Assembly: GCA_947565425.1 (NCBI GenBank)
Contig: CANOFW010000029.1
Location: forward strand, 1-37,766
Length of the DNA: 37,766 nucleotides
From: an uncultured Lachnospiraceae bacterium
GTDB taxonomy: Bacteria; Bacillota; Clostridia; Lachnospirales; Lachnospiraceae
Direction of reading: 5' to 3'
The position numbers and the translations under genes are program-made. Each line of letters starts with the position of its first letter. Position 1 is the stretch's first letter. The notes beneath the pieces are model-generated. The model did not search any database. It saw only the letters and a program-made list of their open reading frames with translations, and was not told where the DNA came from. This document shows, in pieces, positions 7,278 through 15,695 of the stretch.

Positions 7278-7968
7278 AACCAAATACACTAAATTCCACA
7301 AATCTTCCTAATTTTCTTGTGATCGTAAGTCCCTGCACAACACTAGATGGATGCCCAGTTGCTTCAATATAAACATCGCATCCATAGTCATCAGTCAGCG
7401 CTTTGATTTCTTTCTCAATATCACATTTACTTGGATTAAATACCAAGTCAGCTCCAAATTCTTTTGCCTTTTCCAAACGTTTATCTTGCATGTCCAGCAC
7501 AACAAGAAGTTTCGGATTTTTCATTCTAGCATATGTAATCATTCCAAGTCCCAGTGTTCCTGCTCCTGAAATCACAACAACATCCTCATTTGTGATGTTC
7601 CCACGGTCAACAGCATGTTTAGAACAACCATAAGGTTCCACCAGAAGAGCCTGCTCCAGTGTCATATCTTCTGGAACTCTGCTGATTACACAGTTTTTCG
7701 GATAACGCACATATTCTGCCATTCCTCCATTTGTATAAGACATAAAACCTAGCATATCATGCGGCTGGCACATCCAGTAATGCCCGTCTTTACAGAATTT
7801 ACATTTTCCACAAGGCACAATCTGATCTGCAATGATTCTATCGCCCAGTTCATACCCTTCTACATTCTCGCCCATTTTTACAATACGGCCAAAAAATTCA
7901 TGTCCTGGGATAAATGGTGGTTTTACCTACGACGGCTGTGTCTCATCACCCCAAAACATTGCTGCTCC
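7277..7968 (-). pseudogene. Zinc-dependent alcohol/polyol dehydrogenase, truncated both ends
   Basis: A medium-chain dehydrogenase. The core shows FIPGHEFFGRIVKMGENVEG, the structural zinc site CGKCKFCKDGHYWMC, EPYGCSKHAV, and the NAD-binding loop ISGAGTLGLGMI followed by VVLDMQDKRL. Homology extends upstream of the ATG at 7875 as NHGAAMFWGDETQPS, then a TAG (7927-7929) where the family usually has Tyr, then VKPPFIPGHEF. About 40 N-terminal residues are missing at the kinase junction near 7968. The C-terminus ends at VEFSVFGS near 7277, where it joins the HAD fragment out of frame, losing roughly 90 residues. So two deletions and one nonsense change are present. Substrate is likely a sugar or polyol. 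Confidence 0.85.
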
Positions 7969-8632
7969 ATGATTACATTATCAAGTGCATTGCTCACTGC
8001 CATATATTTCTCATATTTTTTGTTATATATTTCATTTTTTTCATAGTTCGGATATATTTTTTCCGATATATGAACCATATATTTTGCCGCTTCCTGATAA
8101 TCTTTGTACACACCAGAAGCTACTGCAGCAGCCATTGCACAACCAAGCGCTCCCAACTCTTTTGCTTCCACTGTTTCTATTGGAAGTCCAAGTACATCCG
8201 CAAACATATGTACCCACACCTTTGATTGAACCGGTCCTCCAGCCATACGGACTGCTTCCGGTTTTGTTCTGGTTTTGAGAAGCCTGTCTATATGCCGTCG
8301 ATGCGAAAATACGACTCCCTCATACAACGCCCTCAGCATATGAGCCGTATTGTTATAAGTGGTAAGTCCAATAAATGCTGCTTTTCCAAGAGGATGTGCA
8401 TTAGAACCATATAGAAATGGAAGATAATAGACATCACTTTCCTCCGGCGCTACACTTTCTATCATGCTGTTTGCATAGTCAAATACACTTGTTCCTTCCA
8501 GTATATTTTCTTTATTGATGCAGTTCTCCAAATACCAATTCAGATTACCCGAAGACGTTGCGCTGCATTCTTCTGCCAGATAATACCCTGGAATTGCGAA
8601 CAGTGAATTCATCGCAATACTTCCATTCCATT
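7923..8632 (-). pseudogene. FGGY sugar kinase, C-terminal half
   Basis: The frame carries the C-terminal FGGY kinase domain: SLFAIPGYYLAEECSATSSG, the substrate/ATP-site blocks YYLPFLYGSNAHPLGKAAFI, HMLRALYEGVVFSHRRHID, the VRMAGGPVQSKVWVHMFADV motif (the usual GG...S.x.W/Q block) and KELGALGCAMAAAVASGVY. About 280 N-terminal residues, including the first ATPase half, are absent. Homology begins abruptly near 8632, next to a ROK fragment on the other strand. The end is clipped near 7968, so the last residues (MRHSRRR) are foreign. By neighbourhood the parent was probably an L-xylulose or similar pentulose kinase. Confidence 0.85.
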
Positions 8633-8853
8633 CGGATCAAAAATCCGTGTGCTTTATGACTGTCCGATAATTCTTGGAGGATATGTGGGCGCTTATATGG
8701 AAGATTATCTTGATGGCTTAAAAAAAAATATTAGACAATTATAATTCTTTTGACAGTAATTCTGATTATGTCGTAGCCTGTAAATATAAAACTGAGGCGA
8801 TTGCTGCTGGTTCCGCTCTATCTTTTATTAAGGTATTTCTGGCAGAAGTCTGA
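8633..8853 (+). pseudogene. ROK family regulator/kinase, C-terminal fragment with frameshift
   Basis: Plus-strand frame one reads VLYDCPIILGGYVGAYMEDY and DGLKKN. After a run of nine A residues near 8722 the homology continues in another frame as YNSFDSNSDYVVACKYKTEA, ending in ALSFIKVFLAEV and TGA at 8851-8853. This is the C-terminal end of a ROK-type transcriptional regulator. The DNA-binding part and most of the ROK domain are missing. The gene must have been divergent from the kinase, so one deletion at about 8633 removed both N-terminal parts and the shared promoter region. Confidence 0.7.
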
Positions 8854-8859
8854 TAAGTT

Positions 8860-8892
8860 ACCAACCGCCGGTTCAACTGGTGGTTGGTTTTT
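8860..8892 (+). terminator. Rho-independent terminator after the ROK remnant
   Basis: ACCAACCGCC and GGTGGTTGGT form a 10-bp stem (one G-T pair) with a 9-base loop and are followed by TTTT. It lies 7 bp after the ROK stop and would end that transcript. Confidence 0.85.
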
Positions 8893-9193
8893 AACCCTCC
8901 ATGTTCCGGGGCGTTTTCTCCGGTAAGGCACGCAAAGACGTACACTCACTCCCGGGTATCAATCTGGGCAGGGTATGAAATTTTCAAGGTACGACAAAAG
9001 GGGAAATTTTTGAATTGCAGTAGTTGGATATTTTCAGCGATATTAACCCTTTCGCAATTCGCAGACTGACGAGGGCAAAATACAAGTAAATTTAAAAATT
9101 CTCCCCAAAAAATCAGATTAATTAGATTGGACGATCTCTTTGAGTCATGGTAAAATAAAATTAATAAATAAATTTGAAAGGAAATAGACTTAA
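8893..9193. other. Intergenic stretch with no recognised gene
   Basis: About 300 bp between the ROK terminator and the cyclase gene. The first half is more GC-rich (around CGGGGCGTTTTCTCCGG and ACTCCCGGGTATC) and shows short self-complementary pieces but no riboswitch I can name. The second half is AT-rich and contains the cyclase promoter and ribosome site. No coding frame here is convincing. Confidence 0.5.
9127..9156 (+). promoter_or_regulatory. Probable sigma-A promoter of the cyclase gene
   Basis: TTGGAC (9127-9132) and TAAAAT (9151-9156) are separated by 18 bases, in an AT-rich context about 40 bp before the GTG start at 9194. Confidence 0.55.
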
Positions 9194-9838
9194 GTGAAAG
9201 TAATTGACCTGACCCATACAATCAAAGAGGATATGCCTGTTTATCCTGGAACTGATACGCCTAAATTTATTCCTGCAAACAGCTATGAAAAAGACGGATT
9301 CAAAGAAACATTATTGCAGATGTATACACATACTGGAACTCATATGGATCCACCCGCTCACCTTTTTGCAGGAAGAACCACACTGGATCAGTTTCCTGTG
9401 GAACAATTTATTGGAATGGCTTTGGTTATAGATTGCCGGGATTTGAAAGAAGGGCAATCTATTTCGATAGAACATATTTGTAATAATAGGGACAAAGTAG
9501 ACAAAGCAGATTTCTTACTGTTTAATCTTGGCTGGGATAAGTGGTGGGGAACAAAAACTTATTTTGGAAATTATCCTTGTATTGATGATGATGTGTTGGA
9601 TTTTGTGATATCTGGCAATTATAAAGGAATTGGTTTTGATGTAATAGGCCTTGATCCTATTATAGATGAGAACTTGACGCGCCACAAAAAATTGTTTCAA
9701 AAATGTAATATTGTAAACATAGAAAATCTGAAGAACCTAGAATTGTGCGGCAGTGATTTGTTTTGGTTCAGTTGTTTTCCATTGAAACTCAATAATTGTG
9801 ATGGTTCTCCGATAAGAGCAGTTGCATGGTTTGAATAG
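9194..9838 (+). CDS. Cyclase family protein (kynurenine formamidase-like hydrolase)
   Basis: A 214-residue member of the cyclase/KynB-like metal-dependent hydrolase family. It begins MKVIDLTHTIKEDMPVYPGT, the usual start, and has the metal-binding signature MYTHTGTHMDPPAHLF (HxGTHxDxPxH) around residue 50. GFDVIGLDPI and the terminal FPLKLNNCDGSPIRAVAWFE are also typical. Family members hydrolyse amides such as N-formylkynurenine, or other cyclic or acyl substrates; which one applies here cannot be told. The start is GTG with AAGGAA about 10 bases upstream, and a promoter lies ahead of it. It is full length and appears intact among broken neighbours. Confidence 0.9.
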   Translation: MKVIDLTHTIKEDMPVYPGTDTPKFIPANSYEKDGFKETLLQMYTHTGTHMDPPAHLFAGRTTLDQFPVEQFIGMALVIDCRDLKEGQSISIEHICNNRDKVDKADFLLFNLGWDKWWGTKTYFGNYPCIDDDVLDFVISGNYKGIGFDVIGLDPIIDENLTRHKKLFQKCNIVNIENLKNLELCGSDLFWFSCFPLKLNNCDGSPIRAVAWFE

Positions 9839-9851
9839 AGGAGACCATTGA

Positions 9852-10127
9852 CTACCGATTAAAAAGGTCCCCCTGAATCCCCTGTTCTTTCATCTTCTGA
9901 TGCAGTTCTTTTAATATTCGTTTCCGGCGGTTTTGTATCGTTTTCCGGCCGCATCTCTTCTTGTATCACTGCTAATCCCAAGGCAATATACCAAGTGCCT
10001 TATGGCGCTCATCCTGGTATCTACATTTCTACAGATATTCCTTATAGAAATCTCCGTGTTCCTTGTTTTTGAAAGTAATTGTGCGAGCATCTTCCCTTTT
10101 TGCACCTTTCGCCGTATTTGCTGCCAT
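9852..10127 (-). pseudogene. Broken small mobile-element gene (possibly DUF6075-like)
   Basis: From an ATG at 10127 with AGAGGA upstream the frame reads ITFKNKEHGDFYKEYL, a stop, then KCRYQDERHKAL. The expected continuation LVYCLGISSDTRR is found in a different frame. The NKEHxxFYxExLxKCxxxDxxHKALxYxLGIxxDTR pattern recalls a family of small proteins common in clostridial mobile elements, which I recall as DUF6075. The name is from memory and should be confirmed. One nonsense codon, one frameshift and a probably shortened C-terminus make it non-functional. Confidence 0.4.
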
Positions 10128-10348
10128 AGCTTATCCTCTCTATATCCTATCTACCTTGAATTTCTTTATTCTTGGGAACTGCACTCTCAAACCCTTGTGA
10201 AATTCGTGCTGCCAGTTCCCCAAAAATCGGCTAACTATCAACCCGAATTTTCTTTTAATTACAGAGGCGTACAAGACAAACGCATGGTGGAGCTCCTGCT
10301 CTAGTAAAATGGAAGCTCGTACTCTCCCGCATTATAGGTCATACAGAC

Positions 10349-10389
10349 AGAAGAGCCAAATGTTCGCTCTGTACACCCCTGGCTCTTCT
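10349..10389. repeat. Perfect 10-bp inverted repeat
   Basis: AGAAGAGCCA and TGGCTCTTCT are separated by 21 bases, 34 bp beyond the stop of the RhuM remnant. There is no T-run directly after it on either strand, so a terminator role is uncertain. The surrounding 10128-10422 stretch shows no other gene, only a second looser pairing (GGGAACTG with CAGTTCCC, near 10180-10220). Confidence 0.5.
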
Positions 10390-10422
10390 CCGATATCTTA
10401 TGTCTGAAATAACGGACATTTT

Positions 10423-11068
10423 TTATCCCTCTGTCAGGATAACATATTGACCACATAGTTCACACATGTATAAGCCGCTTGCCACTGAAACAGTTCCACC
10501 TGGATGCCGCCTCGCCTGTCTTTCTGCATAGTCAAGATACATAGTAACAAACTGGTTTAAATCCTGCAATTCTTCACTCGTCAGATAATTCTTTGCGATA
10601 CTTACATCCGCTTTCACTATTTTACCCGTTGGGGCATTTTTCCAGGAAGTCAATCCCATATGCTCTTTTCTATGGTCTGCACGCTCTACAATCACTTCTG
10701 CCGCCGTATGTTGATGAATTGCATAATGCATATTCCTCATCAAATATCTGGCCATTTTCAAGACGCTTTTTATCCAGCACATATCCTTGGACAGTAAAAG
10801 TTTTCAACACTTTCGTTGCCCACTGCCTGATTTGGGTTGCACGAATCGAATTAATTCTATAACCCACAGAGATAATCGCATCAAGATTATAAAACTTCAT
10901 CATATATTTTTTGCCATCAGAAGCAGTTGCCGAGGATTTCTCGGTAACTGCTTCTGCACTCAGCTCTCCACTGGCAAAAATACTTTTCAAATGTAAGCTG
11001 ATATTATCTGTTGAGCAGTCGAAAAGCTTAGCCATGCTCTTTATAGAAAAACGTTTGAAATACAACAT
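10423..11068 (-). pseudogene. RhuM family protein, deleted and frameshifted
   Basis: The first frame (from 11068) has SMAKLFDCSTDNISLHLKSI, FYNLDAIISVGYRINSIRAT, QIRQWATKVLK and GYVLDKKRLENGQIFDEEY, all typical of the RhuM (virulence protein RhuM-like) family. At about 10745 the homology jumps frame and resumes much later in the family as HYAIHQHTAAEVIVERADH, then SIAKNYLTSEELQDLNQFVT and MYLDYAERQARRH. Some 50-60 residues are missing at the junction. After ARRH the family sequence stops and an unrelated zinc-ribbon-like tail follows (GLYMCELCGQYVILTEG). The N-terminus also lacks the usual first 20-30 residues. Non-functional. RhuM genes are frequent on genomic islands. Confidence 0.8.
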
Positions 11069-11152
11069 TCCCTATAACAAATATATAGATCCAACAAATC
11101 TCAAACCTCAAGCTTTGCTGAATCTATATGTCATTTTTCTTTGGAACACAAA

Positions 11153-12472
11153 TCACCCCGGCAAACTATCCCTCAAACACAACACGCCCCAGCCAATCTG
11201 TGGATTTGGATACTCCGGCAATATCGGCAGATGCCTTGCGCCTTTGAGTAAATACGCTTTCACTTTCTCCCCATATAGATAAGGATCATTCCCATTGACA
11301 ATCCCCCATTGCATCAAAAGTGCTGCGCTGCCCGTAACAAACGGCGTCGCCATGGACGTCCCGCTGCGCACTGCATAACCGCCACCTGGCGACGCTGAAT
11401 TGATGTCTACACCCGGCGCCGCCAGGTCCGGCTTTACCTGGTTTGTCTGCCTCGTATAACCACGTCCGGAAAATTCTGCAAGTCGGTCGTATCTAGCGTC
11501 ATAGGCAGCCACGGAAACTACCTTTTCCGCTGTAGAAGGAATTGTCAGGGTCGTTTCCTCCGTCGGATACAAAAATCCGGTTCCCTGGTTAAGTACTGTC
11601 TGTCCCGGAAGCCATAAATCATAATTTCCCCGCACAATTCGCTCCGGCATCAAGATTACGCGCCAAACCCCAGAATCAATGTAAGAGGAGGCTGGCAGAA
11701 AATCTATATATATTTCTTGATAAAGATTATAGGGGCTCGGTTCCCCATAATAGAGCAGGATTTCTGTCTGCCCTAATACAAACCGCTGCGGTCCTTGAAT
11801 CTGCTGTATTGGTCCAATACGTCTGCCAGAAGGATGTTCCAACAATATATCATAATCATCTACATAGGATTTCCATATTTGCAGGTTCAACGCCGTCTCA
11901 TAAGCGCCCACCCCCAACTCAATATCTCTCTCCTGCCCTTGCGTAAGAATTCCCGAAGTATGCCCCCTCGCTGCCCCTTCATTCCCGGTCCCCACAGAAA
12001 TCACGGTCTTCCAATAATTTGACATATCATTGATATAACTCTCAAGCAACGCTGTCCCGCTGTGTGAACCGTAATTGTTGCCAAAACTCATATTGACTGC
12101 CATAGGCATTTTTAGCTGTAAAGCTTTTTCGACAACGTAATCCAGGGCGCGCATAAGCTGAGTTGTCCGCGGAAATCCATCTGGTTCCGCCGTTCCCAAC
12201 TTCACGATTAGCAAAGGGCTCTCATATGCAATTCCGCGATTAACACCAGCGGAAGCTCTGCCGTTTCCCGCCGCAATACCGGCTACATGTGTGCCATGGC
12301 CGGAGGTATCACGGCTGGGCACAAGACGGAAACGTTCCTGCTCATTTGGCGCATTTATAGCTTCATTAATCTGTTCTGCTGTAAATTCTCTGTCCAACGT
12401 CTCATCATACAATGCCAGAATCCTTGTACTGCCATCTGCATTGCGAAAATCGGGGTGACTGTAATCAATCCC
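11153..12472 (-). CDS. S8 (subtilisin-like) peptidase, C-terminal part of a split gene
   Basis: This part encodes the bulk of an S8 serine peptidase: GIDYSHPDFRNADG just after the junction, catalytic His in DTSGHGTHVAGIAAGN, the Asn region SVGTGNEGAARG, a large insertion domain, and the catalytic Ser in VRSGTSMATPFVTGSAALLM. The end (NPQIGWGVLCLRDSLPG) is typical of the large clostridial Csp-like S8 peptidases. The N-terminal prodomain and catalytic Asp are 10.2 kb away at 22705-23097. Upstream of the junction the frame meets a TGA (12476-12478), so only internal starts such as ATG 12412 are available. Joined precisely, the two parts give 569 residues with His at about 189 and Ser at about 503. 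Confidence 0.9.
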   Translation of the reverse strand, partial: GIDYSHPDFRNADGSTRILALYDETLDREFTAEQINEAINAPNEQERFRLVPSRDTSGHGTHVAGIAAGNGRASAGVNRGIAYESPLLIVKLGTAEPDGFPRTTQLMRALDYVVEKALQLKMPMAVNMSFGNNYGSHSGTALLESYINDMSNYWKTVISVGTGNEGAARGHTSGILTQGQERDIELGVGAYETALNLQIWKSYVDDYDILLEHPSGRRIGPIQQIQGPQRFVLGQTEILLYYGEPSPYNLYQEIYIDFLPASSYIDSGVWRVILMPERIVRGNYDLWLPGQTVLNQGTGFLYPTEETTLTIPSTAEKVVSVAAYDARYDRLAEFSGRGYTRQTNQVKPDLAAPGVDINSASPGGGYAVRSGTSMATPFVTGSAALLMQWGIVNGNDPYLYGEKVKAYLLKGARHLPILPEYPNPQIGWGVLCLRDSLPG

Positions 12473-12491
12473 CTCTCATGTTAAACAGTTG
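12470..12491. other. Left attachment junction of the element
   Basis: Host S8 sequence ends at the CCCC run (12470-12473). Reading inward, the element begins TCTCA then TGTTA-N5-TTG (12479-12491). The same TGTTA-N5-TTG arm occurs in inverted orientation at the right end. Confidence 0.7.
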
Positions 12492-12513
12492 CTATAAGCT
12501 CCTGTCTGCCATG

Positions 12514-14058
12514 TTAAGTCCTCTTAGAAGCAGATTGCAGCGCTTTCCATTTAATTTCAATCTCTTTCTCATTATGAACTACGATTGTATCAATATACCG
12601 TTCCATCAGCTCCATTGCCAATAAAGCATTTTTTGCAAATGAAAATCCCCCTGATTGCAACTTATCAATCTGTTCCTCTATCTGAATCACTTGCTCCTGC
12701 AAAGCCCCGATAATCTCCTGCTTTTCCTCCATCTTTGCACGGAGGGAAGTAAACTCTGGTTGCTGCCCAAAAGAATACAACTGATAACGCTCATAATGCT
12801 CCTGCTTTAACTTGCCATACTCCCGCTTTGCCTGCTTCATTTTTCGTAACACTTGTTCACGTTTCCCATTCAAATCATTCTTATAGCAACGGGAAACCTC
12901 TGCTGCAAGGTTTTGTTCTTTCAAGTACTTTTCCAGCCGCAACCATACCGCCTGCTCCAGAAATTTGGCGTTTACTTTGCTGACGCATCCCTCCAATCCC
13001 GTCACATAACGATTATGACATGTAAAATAAGCATTGCATCCCTCTTTTATCTGTAAATTATGTTTACAGCATCCACACACTGCCCTGCCAATAAATGGAT
13101 GCCTGTTTCCTCTCGTTCCCTTTTGAATGCTTTTCCCCCTGTTTTTCTGAACTTTCTCAAAATCTTCCCTCGCTATAATGGGGGCATGGTGGTTCTTAAT
13201 CACCTTCCATTCTGTCCTTGCTTTTAAGATATTACAACCTCCTACCTGCTCTTTCTCTGTCTTACCATACTCCACATCCCCGACATATACCGGATTGCGC
13301 AAAATACTGCACACGGTACTGCTGCTCCAGTAGAACCTGTCACCCTTTGGTTTCCGTGAAGTCTTTCCCTTTCTGATCTTAAACTCCACCGGCGTAGGAA
13401 CCTTTCTTTGGTTTAGCTTCTTTGCCGTCTGAGAAGATGTCTCCCCCTGTAGGGCAAGGGTAAAAATCTCTCGCACCACCGCCGCCTCATCCTCACAGAT
13501 GATAAGCATATGCCGGTCACTGGGGGCTTTTTCATAGCCAAACGGGGCATTCGCACTGACATACTGACCGCTATCCTTCCTTGCCCGCAATGAAGTCTTC
13601 ACTTTCTTTGACAAATCCTTACTGTACAAATCATAGAGAAGGTTTTTGAAATTGACATCCAAATCAAAGCTCCTTCCTTGAACACTGGCGCTGTCGAAAT
13701 AGTCGTTAATGGAAATAAAACGAATGTTTAAAAAAGGAAATATCTGCTCCAGATACGAACCCACTTGCAGGTAATCCCTGCCAAACCGAGAAAAATCTTT
13801 TACCACCACGCAGTCAATCTTCTCGTTTCTGGCATCCTCTAAAAGTTTTTGCACGCCTGGACGGTTGAAATTAGTCCCCGAAAAACCGTCATCTTCATAC
13901 TCTATGATCTGGCAGGCGCCAAAATGGGCGGCGATATACTTTCGTATCAAAATACGCTGCATAGAAATACTATTGCTCTCTTCTTGCGCCTTTTCCTCTG
14001 ACTTGGAGAGACGCATATAAGCAGCAATGCGAATAGGATGTGTTACCTCTGTTCCCAT
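12514..14058 (-). CDS. Large serine recombinase A
   Basis: A 514-residue large serine recombinase. The resolvase-type catalytic domain holds the nucleophile Ser in AAYMRLSKSEE (about residue 18) and CVVVKDFSRFGRDYLQVGSY. A recombinase domain follows (SANAPFGYEKAPSDRHMLII onward), then a zinc ribbon (CGCCKHNLQIKEGC, then CHNRYVTGLEGC) and a coiled-coil region near residues 400-475. Such enzymes integrate and excise elements at short att sites. It is the last gene of the recombinase operon, 25 bp after recombinase B, and ends only 41 bp from the element boundary, the usual place for an integrase. It appears intact. Confidence 0.95.
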   Translation of the reverse strand: MGTEVTHPIRIAAYMRLSKSEEKAQEESNSISMQRILIRKYIAAHFGACQIIEYEDDGFSGTNFNRPGVQKLLEDARNEKIDCVVVKDFSRFGRDYLQVGSYLEQIFPFLNIRFISINDYFDSASVQGRSFDLDVNFKNLLYDLYSKDLSKKVKTSLRARKDSGQYVSANAPFGYEKAPSDRHMLIICEDEAAVVREIFTLALQGETSSQTAKKLNQRKVPTPVEFKIRKGKTSRKPKGDRFYWSSSTVCSILRNPVYVGDVEYGKTEKEQVGGCNILKARTEWKVIKNHHAPIIAREDFEKVQKNRGKSIQKGTRGNRHPFIGRAVCGCCKHNLQIKEGCNAYFTCHNRYVTGLEGCVSKVNAKFLEQAVWLRLEKYLKEQNLAAEVSRCYKNDLNGKREQVLRKMKQAKREYGKLKQEHYERYQLYSFGQQPEFTSLRAKMEEKQEIIGALQEQVIQIEEQIDKLQSGGFSFAKNALLAMELMERYIDTIVVHNEKEIEIKWKALQSASKRT

Positions 14059-14083
14059 AACAGATTGCTTTATTTCCCCATCT

Positions 14084-15694
14084 CTATCTCCCCCTTCCTA
14101 ATATGTAGCTTCTATCGAATAACTCATTCATGTGGAATGCGAAGATAATTTTCACCCGATTGTCCGTATACACATCAATCCGGTGAATCAAGGTATGTAT
14201 GGCATCTTTTGTCAATTTCGTCTTCTCCGTACATCTTATTAGATTTCTCAGAAACTCTCCTTGTTCCTTTATCGTGTGCTCCATGCTATCTAATCTGTGC
14301 TGCAATTCCTCTCTCCTCTCTGCCATTTGAGCGAGAGACTTCTCATTTTCTTTCTTTAAATGCTGAAATTCTTCCAGAGAAAGGCTGCCCAAACGGTACT
14401 TCCGATACAGCTCGCTTCCCCTCTTTTTTCCACTCTCCTGCTGTCTGCCACAGAGAACCATTTTCCGTCTGATTTTCTGCTTTTGTTCCTCCGCCTGGCT
14501 TTCATATTCCTTTACCAGCCTACCTGGACACAAATCTACCAGTGCAAATTGCTGATGCAATGCCGTTTTTACCAATTTATCCAGCACGCCCAGGCTTATG
14601 CTCTTTGCTGGACATCGCAAATCATCCAGCCTGCGGGAAGACGGACAATGATAACTATAGTGACGAACCATATCACCCGAGCTTAATCGTTTTGCATTTC
14701 CCACTCTTGCCATCTGTTTTCCGCAGTTCCCACAAAACAGCACGCCTGCGTAAATATCTTCCTCCAGAGGTGTTTTTGAGAAATAGGCATTTCTGTTAGC
14801 GAAAGTTGCCGCAGACTTTTCAAACATAGCCGCCACCCGAGAAAACACTTCTTCACCGACAAGAGGTTCATGAACTCCCTGCACCAGACCGCCCATATAA
14901 ACAGGATTTGTCAAAATCGACTTTACCGTCCCGACGCTCCACTGTTCCACAACCTCTCCCTGCTGGCGGTACACATGTCCTGTCTTTCTGTAAACGCCCG
15001 GTCGGTGAATTTCCCTTTGATACAACTCCCTGGCAATTTGACGCATATTTTTACCGGCTAAATACATTGCATACATCTCTTTTACTATCTTTGCTGTCTG
15101 CGGACAGCTGAAAAGACGTTTCTTCCCATCTACCCATTCCGCCCGATACCCATAGGGCGGTATCCCACCCGTATAACTCCCCTGTTCCTGGCTGCTGCGC
15201 CTGCTGGACTTTACCTTTTTCGCAATATCCCTCGCATACATCTCATTGATAAGATTCTTCAGGTTAAGCGCTATTTCATCCGTGCTGGATTTCGGCGCAA
15301 ACGTATCAATCCCATCTGTAAGAGCTATCAAACGTACACCCATAAAAGGGAAAATTTTCTGGATATAATTTCCCGCCTCAATATGGTTCCTGCCAAAACG
15401 GGATAGATCCTTGACGATCACACAGTCAATGCGTTTCTTCCTCACATCCTGCATCATACGCTCAAACCCTTCCCTCTTAAAGTTCGTTCCTGTTCTGCCC
15501 AAATCCGTATAACAGTCATAAAGCTCCATCTCCGGGTGTTCTTTCATATATTGCTTTGCAATGGCAATCTGCGTGTCAATAGACTCATTCTTTCTCTCTG
15601 TTCCTTCCACGGAAAGCCTTGCATAAATCCCCACACTAAAATGTCTGGAAAGGGGAATCTGTTTTGTTTTTTTCTTCTTAGAAGTACGCGCCAT
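14084..15694 (-). CDS. Large serine recombinase B
   Basis: A 536-residue large serine recombinase with a basic N-terminal extension (MARTSKKKKTKQIPLSRHFS). Then come the catalytic Ser in GIYARLSVEGTE, DCVIVKDLSRFGRNHIEAGN, the recombinase domain (GGIPPYGYRAEW), a zinc ribbon (CGNCGKQMARVG, CPSSRRLDDLRC) and a long coiled coil about residues 400-490. Its ATG lies 1 base after the stop of recombinase C and uses a GGGAGG site inside that gene, so the two are translationally linked. It is clearly divergent from A and C, so this is not a recent duplication. Intact by length and motifs. Confidence 0.95.
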   Translation of the reverse strand: MARTSKKKKTKQIPLSRHFSVGIYARLSVEGTERKNESIDTQIAIAKQYMKEHPEMELYDCYTDLGRTGTNFKREGFERMMQDVRKKRIDCVIVKDLSRFGRNHIEAGNYIQKIFPFMGVRLIALTDGIDTFAPKSSTDEIALNLKNLINEMYARDIAKKVKSSRRSSQEQGSYTGGIPPYGYRAEWVDGKKRLFSCPQTAKIVKEMYAMYLAGKNMRQIARELYQREIHRPGVYRKTGHVYRQQGEVVEQWSVGTVKSILTNPVYMGGLVQGVHEPLVGEEVFSRVAAMFEKSAATFANRNAYFSKTPLEEDIYAGVLFCGNCGKQMARVGNAKRLSSGDMVRHYSYHCPSSRRLDDLRCPAKSISLGVLDKLVKTALHQQFALVDLCPGRLVKEYESQAEEQKQKIRRKMVLCGRQQESGKKRGSELYRKYRLGSLSLEEFQHLKKENEKSLAQMAERREELQHRLDSMEHTIKEQGEFLRNLIRCTEKTKLTKDAIHTLIHRIDVYTDNRVKIIFAFHMNELFDRSYILGRGR

Positions 15695-15695
15695 A

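Noticed and set aside
8900-8990. Possible riboswitch ahead of the cyclase gene (AAGGCACGCAAAGACG is reminiscent of a GEMM c-di-GMP motif)
   Set aside because: Only a short fragment matches; the second stem and the receptor sequence of that class are not present, and the cyclase promoter lies downstream of it.
9933-10304. 123-residue plus-strand frame
   Set aside because: It runs opposite to the recognisable DUF6075-like remnant, has no ribosome site and biased, low-information composition; treated as a shadow frame.
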